From Leptospirillum sp. (lineage in GTDB: Bacteria; Nitrospirota; Leptospirillia; Leptospirillales; Leptospirillaceae): a stretch of DNA of 12,237 bases. The DNA lies in NCBI GenBank assembly GCA_027346125.1, contig DAIEST010000044.1, positions 1 to 12,237 of the forward strand, written 5' to 3'. Below, piece by piece: positions 7,843 through 12,237 of this stretch. The notes below the pieces were generated by a model. It saw only the letters and a list, made by a program, of their open reading frames with translations, was not told where the DNA came from and did no database searches. The number at the start of each line of letters is the position of its first letter. The first letter of the stretch is position 1. Made by a program: the position numbers and the translations under genes.

Positions 7843-8409
7843 TCATCCTTTCCGATGGAGGCTGACATGTTCCTGACCTGTTTCGAGAGAAACCTGAACG
7901 GTTTCATCCCGGCTCGTCGGAAGATTCTTTCCAACAAAATCGGCCCGGATGGGAAGCTCACGGTGCCCCCGGTCGATCAGGACAGCCAGCTGAACCCGGG
8001 ATGGACGACCAAGATCCATCAGGAGATCCATCGCCGATCGGACAGACCGGCCCGTAAAGAGGACATCGTCCACCAGAACGACCCGTTTCAGGTCGACCGG
8101 CTCCGGAAGGGCGCTTTTTTTCAGGAAAGGGGGAGAAGGCTTGGAAGAAAGGTCGTCCCGATAGAGAGTGATGTCCACCGTGCCAAGAGGCACGCTGGCA
8201 CCTTCGATCGCGCAGATGATGGAAGCCAGACGTTCTGCCAGGATTCCCCCGCCTTTCAGGATCCCGATCAGATAGAGATCCCTGACCCCCTGATTTCTCT
8301 CGAGAATTTCATGGGCCATGCGGCGAATCATCCGGTCAATCTGGGAAGGGTCCAGGAGAATCCGGGACAAAGGCGAAGAAGTCAGATCGGGCGCGTCGGG
8401 ATACTGCAC
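7843..8409 (-). CDS. pyrR: PyrR, pyrimidine operon RNA-binding regulator / uracil phosphoribosyltransferase-like
   Basis: PyrR is a phosphoribosyltransferase-fold protein that binds pyr mRNA when UMP or UTP is high; some members also have uracil phosphoribosyltransferase activity. The 188 residues are close to the 181 of the Bacillus subtilis protein. Diagnostic stretches are LIGILKGGGILAERLA (about 47-62), DITLYRDDLS (79-88), the PRPP-binding motif VVLVDDVLFTGRS (110-122), and LAVLIDRGHRELPIRADFVGKNLPTS (about 141-166). The last belongs to PyrR rather than to ordinary uracil or hypoxanthine enzymes. The GTG at 8409 is the plausible start, with AAAGG nine bases upstream inside a leader hairpin. 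It is the first pyr gene and lies three bases from pyrB, as in many PyrR-controlled operons. Confidence 0.95.
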   Translation of the reverse strand: MQYPDAPDLTSSPLSRILLDPSQIDRMIRRMAHEILERNQGVRDLYLIGILKGGGILAERLASIICAIEGASVPLGTVDITLYRDDLSSKPSPPFLKKSALPEPVDLKRVVLVDDVLFTGRSVRSAMDLLMDLGRPSRVQLAVLIDRGHRELPIRADFVGKNLPTSRDETVQVSLETGQEHVSLHRKG

Positions 8410-8416
8410 GGGAATA

Positions 8417-8454
8417 AACCTTTCCCAGGCTCACAGTCCTGGAATTAAAAGGTT
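8417..8454 (-). promoter_or_regulatory. Leader hairpin before pyrR, candidate PyrR-binding RNA that masks the ribosome site
   Basis: On the minus strand, AACCTTT (8454-8448) pairs perfectly with AAAGGTT (8423-8417). Inside, across an asymmetric internal loop, CCAGG (8442-8438) pairs with CCTGG (8429-8425), closing the loop ACTGTGAG. The loop holds CUGUGA, fitting the CNGNGA hexaloop of the known PyrR-binding consensus ARUCCNGNGAGGYU. Over those 14 positions this site matches at 11. Two mismatches (positions 3 and 12) form a compensatory G-C pair; position 4 is a true mismatch. The 3' arm contains AAAGG, the likely Shine-Dalgarno of pyrR, nine bases from the GTG. No terminator follows, so repression of translation initiation is the simplest model, as described for mycobacteria. 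The pairing is seen; PyrR binding is inferred. Confidence 0.6.
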
Positions 8455-8475
8455 CAGGGAATCAGCGGAAAGCCA

Positions 8476-9156
8476 TCAAGGAGACGAAGGGCTCTTCTTT
8501 TCCATTGCCAGACCATTCTGGAGGCCCATCTTCTGGAACGAAGGCTTCACAAGCTTGGTCATATGCGTCGATCCGTCCTGATGGACTTCGGGATAGACGC
8601 AATAGTTGGCCAGGATCGTCGCCTGAGTGTCCTTGAAGAAGTTACCCGAAAAAGGTCCACCGGTCAAGATCGATCCCGCCTTGAGAAGAAACCCGCGGTA
8701 CATTTCAATATTTCTGGGATAGATCTTGCCGTTTTCGATATCGAAATTCGGCTTGCCATCGACCATGCTTTCCTTGTCCTGAACGACGGTCCAAAGCCAT
8801 TCGCGAACACCCTGAAGATCCGTGAAGACCGCAGCCTCCCGGGTCCACGGATGCTGGTTGATCGGCATGAAATAGCCATAAAACCCGTGCAGTTCGCCTT
8901 CGGCCAGCAGCATTCTGGAAGACCAGTCTTTTTTCCATTTCACAAACTCGGAAGGGCTCACGTCCCGACGATCGAGCATGGCATCCATCGATTGCGCGAG
9001 ATTCTTGTACTGATCATAAAGGGAAGCCAGTCTGGCATGCACTTTCTCTACCGGATAGTTCGGCTTCTGATCCACCACCCAAGCCTCCGCACGCACAGGA
9101 AAAGACAGAGCAGAAGCCAAAAGGATTGCCACGAAACAACCAGTCGAAAAGCGCAT
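8476..9156 (-). CDS. Small exported protein of unknown function
   Basis: I do not recognise this 226-residue protein. The first 25 residues form a clear Sec-type signal peptide: MRF, a hydrophobic core (about 7-21) and small residues (A23, A25) suited to signal peptidase I cleavage before Trp26. No lipobox is seen, so a periplasmic or secreted soluble protein is expected. The mature part starts with a probably helical, charged stretch (about 33-90). An aromatic-rich segment follows, including HGFYGYFMPINQHPWTRE (90-107) and REWLW (118-122), then a Gly-rich region (161-172). It has one mature cysteine (C186) and no CxxCH haem motif or recognisable enzyme signature. ATG 9156 is chosen because GAGGAAG and AAGGA precede it and it begins the signal peptide. 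An ATG at 9189 would add an unconvincing 11 residues. It lies 53 bases after the HIT gene and 66 bases before pyrR. A functional tie to pyrimidine synthesis is not evident. Confidence 0.8.
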   Translation of the reverse strand: MRFSTGCFVAILLASALSFPVRAEAWVVDQKPNYPVEKVHARLASLYDQYKNLAQSMDAMLDRRDVSPSEFVKWKKDWSSRMLLAEGELHGFYGYFMPINQHPWTREAAVFTDLQGVREWLWTVVQDKESMVDGKPNFDIENGKIYPRNIEMYRGFLLKAGSILTGGPFSGNFFKDTQATILANYCVYPEVHQDGSTHMTKLVKPSFQKMGLQNGLAMEKKSPSSP

Positions 9157-9209
9157 CTTCCTCACTTCCTTTCCGATATGCTGCCACATTTCGAAGATTC
9201 CGGAGGGGA

Positions 9210-9713
9210 TCAACGACATTCCAGAAGACGGAAATGGGGAGCCAGACGGTCATACGTATCCAGCAGGTCTTCAGGCAGCACCCGCAGTTCATGGACAGTC
9301 GTCATGAAGTTGGTATCCCCCTCCCATCTCGGAAGAATATGGGCATGCAGATGGTCCTGTATTCCCGCTCCTGCGCTTCGTCCCACATTGATGCCAAGAT
9401 TGAACCCGTTGGGATTATACTCCTTCTCCAGGATTTCCTCACAATGCCTGAGAAGCTCCATCATCTGGCGAAGTGCTGCGGGATCCTGGGAAAGAAGCGT
9501 CCCCCCGTGGGAGTGCGGGACAACCATCATATGAGCGCTTGTGTAGGGAAACGCATTCAGGACCACATAACAGTGGGATGCACTGAAAAGGACCAATCGT
9601 TCCCGCTTCACTCCCGACCGGGCAAGGTCACACAAAACGCACCCCCCGTCAGATGTGGAACGCGACTCTCCCTTGATATACTTCATCCGCCACGGGGCGC
9701 TCAGAGATTCCAA
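9210..9713 (-). CDS. HIT-family nucleotide hydrolase/transferase (Ap4A phosphorylase-like)
   Basis: This is a 167-residue histidine-triad protein. HIT enzymes hydrolyse or transfer nucleoside monophosphates from dinucleoside polyphosphates and related substrates. The triad is QDHLHAHILPRW, with His121, His123 and His125; the middle one is the expected nucleophile. Family features in order are SAPWRMKYI (5-13), a CxxC pair (C25, C28) that probably binds zinc, VVLNAFPYTSAHMMVVPHSH (about 50-69) and GFNLGINVGRSAGAGIQDHLH. The TTG at 9713 is chosen because the SAPWRM block is conserved at the N-terminus of this subgroup and a GGGGGGAG purine run lies just upstream. The first in-frame ATG (9686) would remove that block. 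A longer open frame to 9920 overlaps tsaE and shows nothing conserved. It overlaps the tsaE end by 13 bases. The true substrate cannot be read from sequence. Confidence 0.9.
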   Translation of the reverse strand: MESLSAPWRMKYIKGESRSTSDGGCVLCDLARSGVKRERLVLFSASHCYVVLNAFPYTSAHMMVVPHSHGGTLLSQDPAALRQMMELLRHCEEILEKEYNPNGFNLGINVGRSAGAGIQDHLHAHILPRWEGDTNFMTTVHELRVLPEDLLDTYDRLAPHFRLLECR

Positions 9714-10240
9714 CTCTCCCCCCTGCCAACTCCTGATCCCGTTCCGCCGACAAGGCGTTCCAGAAAAAGGGACACCAACGACTCCCCCTCCCCAACCCGA
9801 TTCTCTCCGGCAAGCCATCTGACAGTCAACAAACGAGCCTCTTCGTCTTCCCATGAAAAGCGGATCCCGATCACGGGATGAAACAACGGCCAGAGCGACG
9901 GGGAAAGCTTCCCGCCCCATTCGATCAGAGACCAGTTCCTTTCTCTGGAACCCAGAAGGGCTTCAACAAGATCGTCTCCCCCCCCTTCGGGAAGTCGGTC
10001 CAGATCCCCATGAAACAGCCCTCCGTCCGGACCCTCATACTCCTGAAGCGTCACGAACGTCGGACTTGTCACAGGCTCGCGCACGCCAAGCTTCCGTGCA
10101 AAGCCCCGGACGAACTCCGTTTTCCCTATCCCGGTCGGACCCTCCAGAATGACCAGCGATCCCAACGGAAGAAGAGACGCCAGGACAAAGCCCGCCTCTC
10201 CGGTCGAAAATCCGGCAGGAAGAAGGACAGACTCAGCCAT
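9701..10240 (-). CDS. tsaE: tRNA threonylcarbamoyladenosine biosynthesis ATPase TsaE
   Basis: TsaE (YjeE) is the small ATPase that works with TsaB and TsaD to place threonylcarbamoyl on A37 of ANN-decoding tRNAs. The 179-residue protein has the P-loop EGPTGIGKT (33-41), then VTSPTF (57-62), HGDLDRL (77-83, with the conserved Asp79) and LIEWGG (105-110, with Glu107). That order and spacing is diagnostic for the family. The usual P-loop is GDLGAGKT, so Pro-Thr and Ile are mild substitutions, and HGDLDRL replaces the common H-x-DLYRL. The C-terminal 25 residues are Gly/Glu-rich and unconserved. ATG 10240 has a consensus AGGAGG only three bases upstream and overlaps the CBS gene by 8 bases. No tsaB, tsaC or tsaD is in the window. 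Confidence 0.92.
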   Translation of the reverse strand: MAESVLLPAGFSTGEAGFVLASLLPLGSLVILEGPTGIGKTEFVRGFARKLGVREPVTSPTFVTLQEYEGPDGGLFHGDLDRLPEGGGDDLVEALLGSRERNWSLIEWGGKLSPSLWPLFHPVIGIRFSWEDEEARLLTVRWLAGENRVGEGESLVSLFLERLVGGTGSGVGRGESWNL

Positions 10241-10691
10241 TGTCCTCCTGGAGCATGGATCTCAGCAGGTCCGTCCGTCCGATGACCCCCAGAAGACGTC
10301 CGCCCTCAAGCACAGGCAACATGTCGGAATTTGTTTTCTCAAAAAGAAGCGCCATTTCCTCAACGGTCGTGTCCGGAACGACAGTCGGAGGATTTTTCTG
10401 GTAGATCTCCATGACCTGCGTGGCAGCAATCCGTTCGATCTCTTTCTTCAGTGCACTGGGGGGTTCGAGGAAGATCCAGGCATCCAGAAGAGAAACCGTT
10501 GTCGGAATATGAAGCGGCTTCTCATGATGAATCAGGTCATGCTGTCCGACAACACCCAGAAAATTCCCCTCTCCATCCAGCACGGGTACGCCATTCAACC
10601 GGTTCCGGACCAGAACATCGGCCAAATCCCGGAGACTTGTTTCAGGCAGGACCGACACAACGGATGTCGTCATCAAATCTTTCGCCACCAT
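10233..10691 (-). CDS. Stand-alone twin-CBS-domain protein
   Basis: This 152-residue protein consists of two CBS domains, a Bateman module, and no fused enzyme or membrane part. CBS1 covers about residues 1-56 (VAKDLMTTSVVSVLPETSLRDLADVLVRN, then NGVPVLDGEGNFLGVVGQHDLI). CBS2 covers about 92-148 (MEIYQKNPPTVVPDTTVEEMALLFEK, then MLPVLEGGRLLGVIGRTDLLRSM). A linker of about 35 residues, rich in hydrophobics and charges, joins them. Such modules usually sense adenine nucleotides or S-adenosylmethionine and regulate a partner; no ligand or partner can be assigned here. ATG 10691 is preferred to an upstream ATG at 10742 because the first CBS motif starts directly after it. AAGGGAG (10702-10708) lies ten bases upstream. 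The stop overlaps the tsaE start, so the two are probably co-translated. Confidence 0.9.
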   Translation of the reverse strand: MVAKDLMTTSVVSVLPETSLRDLADVLVRNRLNGVPVLDGEGNFLGVVGQHDLIHHEKPLHIPTTVSLLDAWIFLEPPSALKKEIERIAATQVMEIYQKNPPTVVPDTTVEEMALLFEKTNSDMLPVLEGGRLLGVIGRTDLLRSMLQEDNG

Positions 10692-10781
10692 AATTTTCCC
10701 GCTCCCTTCAACACAAAACAGCACCTGTCCTTGTGACCCCATCCTACTCCAACCGGACAGATCTTTCCAGACATATGTCCG
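10692..10781. other. Intergenic gap between MFS and CBS genes with a small dyad
   Basis: This 90-base gap is the longest in the window. It has the perfect 10-base palindrome GACATATGTC (10770-10779) and an overlapping imperfect pairing of CGGACA (10754-10759) with TGTCCG (10776-10781). It is a plausible place for a promoter or operator of the CBS-tsaE-HIT group. However, I found no well-spaced -35/-10 pair and no T-tract behind the dyad, so neither a promoter nor a terminator is claimed. Confidence 0.3.
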
Positions 10782-12011
10782 CTACTTCGACTCGATCCTC
10801 AGGTGTCTGGCGCCCCAGGCCAGCAACATTCCAGACACAACAGGAATGAACAGGAGAAGGAGCAGCGCATGATCAAGACCGGAGCGCTGGGATACCCATC
10901 CGATCAACGTCGGAGAAGGAAAATCCCCCAGAAAATGGGAGACCAGCAACCCCCACCCCATGATGGGAGCGGCCTCCATCGGAGATCTCCATGACAGAAT
11001 CAGCCAATTGATCGGTACGGTCACGAGAAACAGACCGAATGACGCGAATGCAAGACCCGCTCCGATCAGGATCCTTCCTTCCCCGAACAGCACTCCGGCA
11101 ATCCCCAGTATCGAAAAGAAAAATCCTCCCAGCGTGGTAAGACTGCCCCATTCCCCGATGTTCCGTTCTCTCTCCCAGTCCAGACATTTTCCTCCGAGCA
11201 GCATGCCCGAGATTCCTCCCAGCACAAGGGTCACCCCCGGCATCATGTTGGCGACAGAAAGATCAAAATGCTTGATCCTGGTCAGATAGACGCTGACCCA
11301 CGCCGCCATGCCGCCCAAGACGAATGTGACCAGTGTCTGGAGCGAAAACGACAGCACGATCCTCTTCCAGAAATGTCTGACGGCAACCGTCAGTCCCTGA
11401 GGGGAAACAACAGGGAGCGATTCGGAACGGAACGCGAACCATGTAAAAACACCCAGCAGGATCCCCGGAAGAACCGGCAACAGAAGAACCGACTGAAAAT
11501 CCAGGTGGCCGGGGAAATAGGCTCCGAAGACAAATCCGAGAGCAGACCCCAGCGGAATGGCCGAGAAGAAAAATCCCAGCCTCACTCCGGCACCGGAGGA
11601 GATCGAAGTCAGGAGAAAGAACGGACCCAATGTCGTGAGGGCGGCTTCCCCAATGCCTGTCAGCATTCTCCCCAAAAAAAGAAGTGGCAGACTGGGAGCG
11701 AGCCCCGAAACCGCCATTCCGGCGGAAAAAACCAGAATCCCTCCCCCCAGGAGCACACCCGGCGAAACCCTCCGGATCAGGTATCCGGCAAGAGGAGCGG
11801 AAATCACGTATACCAGCGTAAATGAAGAAGCCAGAACTCCAAGCATGGGATCCGAGAGCGAAAAACGGATTCGAATCAGGGGAAAGAGAGACAGAAAAAG
11901 CTGACGGTCAAGATAGTTGAGAAGATTTCCGCACAGAAGGACGACAAACAGGATCGAATGGAGAGAGGGTCTTCCGAAACAATCAGGAAGGGGGAAGCGA
12001 TGTTTCGACAA
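10782..12011 (-). CDS. MFS transporter, spinster-like
   Basis: This is a 409-residue major facilitator superfamily permease with about 12 hydrophobic helices, set in the inner membrane. The first helix ends NLLNYLDRQLFLSLFPLIR (about 29-47), resembling the N-L-x-Y-x-D-R signature of spinster-type MFS proteins. The loop after helix 2 carries the MFS motif-A remnant GYLIRRVSPG. RMLTGIGEAALTTLGPFF (about 114-131) is the matching helix-4 motif, with a conserved Glu in GIGEA. The substrate cannot be told from sequence; bacterial members are assigned varied lipid-like or organic-acid substrates. The start is taken as TTG 12011, with AAGGAGGAG seven bases upstream; no in-frame ATG lies before helix 1. 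It overlaps the preceding DUF2127-like gene by 29 bases, a rather long overlap that leaves the start less sure than the family. A 90-base gap separates it from the CBS gene. Confidence 0.88.
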   Translation of the reverse strand: MSKHRFPLPDCFGRPSLHSILFVVLLCGNLLNYLDRQLFLSLFPLIRIRFSLSDPMLGVLASSFTLVYVISAPLAGYLIRRVSPGVLLGGGILVFSAGMAVSGLAPSLPLLFLGRMLTGIGEAALTTLGPFFLLTSISSGAGVRLGFFFSAIPLGSALGFVFGAYFPGHLDFQSVLLLPVLPGILLGVFTWFAFRSESLPVVSPQGLTVAVRHFWKRIVLSFSLQTLVTFVLGGMAAWVSVYLTRIKHFDLSVANMMPGVTLVLGGISGMLLGGKCLDWERERNIGEWGSLTTLGGFFFSILGIAGVLFGEGRILIGAGLAFASFGLFLVTVPINWLILSWRSPMEAAPIMGWGLLVSHFLGDFPSPTLIGWVSQRSGLDHALLLLLFIPVVSGMLLAWGARHLRIESK

Positions 12012-12237
12012 TCCCCTGCTCCTCCTTCATGGGATGAAACATTGAACGGTTCCGGCTCAGATACACGACGATCACGACGTTCAGGACAAAAGCGGAAAGG
12101 CGGAACCAGGAAAAATGTTCATGAATCGCGTAGAGCTCAAACGGGATCAGCGCCGAAATCTCGATGATCGTCATATATTCGGCCCAGCGATACCGCTTGT
12201 GGAGCCCCCATGCCACCGAGTAGTTCAGCACCCCGTA
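11983..12237 (-). CDS. DUF2127-like small membrane protein, C-terminal part, cut by the right window edge
   Basis: Only the C-terminal 84 residues or so are in the window; the frame is open to the right edge. It reads YGVLNYSVAWGLHKRYRWAEYMTII and ISALIPFELYAIHEHFSWFR, then a hydrophobic helix with LNVVIVVYLSRNR. The order G-L-x-(4)-R-x-W-A-E, then P-F-E-(4)-I, then a terminal N-x-V-x-V-x-Y-L helix is the pattern I associate with DUF2127 predicted membrane proteins, whose function is unknown. The final 15 residues (after FHPM) are polar and unconserved. Its end overlaps the MFS gene start by 29 bases, suggesting one transcript. Confidence 0.7.
   Translation of the reverse strand, partial: YGVLNYSVAWGLHKRYRWAEYMTIIEISALIPFELYAIHEHFSWFRLSAFVLNVVIVVYLSRNRSMFHPMKEEQGIVETSLPPS

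Noticed and set aside
8410..8475. Bacillus-type antiterminator/terminator attenuator in the pyrR leader
   Set aside because: Only one hairpin is present, with no second GC-rich stem followed by a T-run before the pyrR start.
8444..8480. Promoter with TTTAAT as the -10 box directly before pyrR
   Set aside because: No acceptable -35 lies at 16-18 bases. TTGATG is 24 bases away, and such a start would remove the 5' arm of the leader hairpin. The real promoter is probably inside or upstream of the preceding gene.
9714..9920. N-terminal extension of the HIT gene to 9920
   Set aside because: The extra residues lie in an alternative frame of tsaE, are Gly/Arg-rich and match nothing in the HIT family, whose conserved start is near 9713.
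1..12237. Mobile element, CRISPR array, toxin-antitoxin or phage-defence system
   Set aside because: No transposase, integrase, regular repeat-spacer pattern, tRNA-end duplication or small toxin/antitoxin pair was seen. All genes are housekeeping or simple accessory types in one orientation.

Overview
This 12.2 kb chromosomal window is moderately GC-rich and tightly packed. Every supportable gene lies on the minus strand, so transcription runs from the right edge to the left edge. The core is a de novo pyrimidine (UMP) synthesis operon: pyrR (7843-8409), pyrB (6901-7839), pyrC (5585-6898), carA (4488-5585), a radical SAM gene (3503-4498) and carB (262-3510). Downstream, a partial greA (1-186) has its own promoter-like sequence and runs off the left edge. 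The genes read as free-living bacterial housekeeping genes. Gram-positive-type PyrR, class I dihydroorotase, no pyrI, frequent TTG/GTG starts and an exported protein do not fix a phylum. A Nitrospirota/Leptospirillum-like bacterium is one guess, held weakly.

Layout from upstream (right) to downstream (left): the C-terminal part of a DUF2127-like membrane protein (11983 to the right edge); a spinster-like MFS transporter (10782-12011); a 90-base gap; a twin-CBS protein (10233-10691), tsaE (9701-10240) and a HIT-family nucleotide hydrolase/transferase (9210-9713), all overlapping; a small unrecognised secreted protein (8476-9156); a 66-base leader with a hairpin; the pyr operon; and greA. Most junctions overlap or are separated by 0-3 bases, which implies translational coupling. 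No intergenic stretch exceeds 90 bases. There are no rRNA or tRNA genes, insertion sequences, CRISPR arrays or phage genes.

The pyr genes cover the first three steps of UMP synthesis: CarA/CarB make carbamoyl phosphate, PyrB condenses it with aspartate, and PyrC closes the ring. PyrR is the likely UMP-sensing RNA-binding regulator. The 66-base leader before pyrR holds a hairpin whose loop reads CUGUGA, fitting the CNGNGA hexaloop of PyrR-binding RNAs, and whose 3' arm includes the probable Shine-Dalgarno sequence. I see no following terminator, so regulation at translation initiation is the simplest reading.

The main oddities are the PflX-like radical SAM gene locked between carA and carB by overlaps on both sides, the hairpin/promoter overlap at the carB-greA junction, and the compact PyrR leader. 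I found no defence system or other evidently new multi-gene system.
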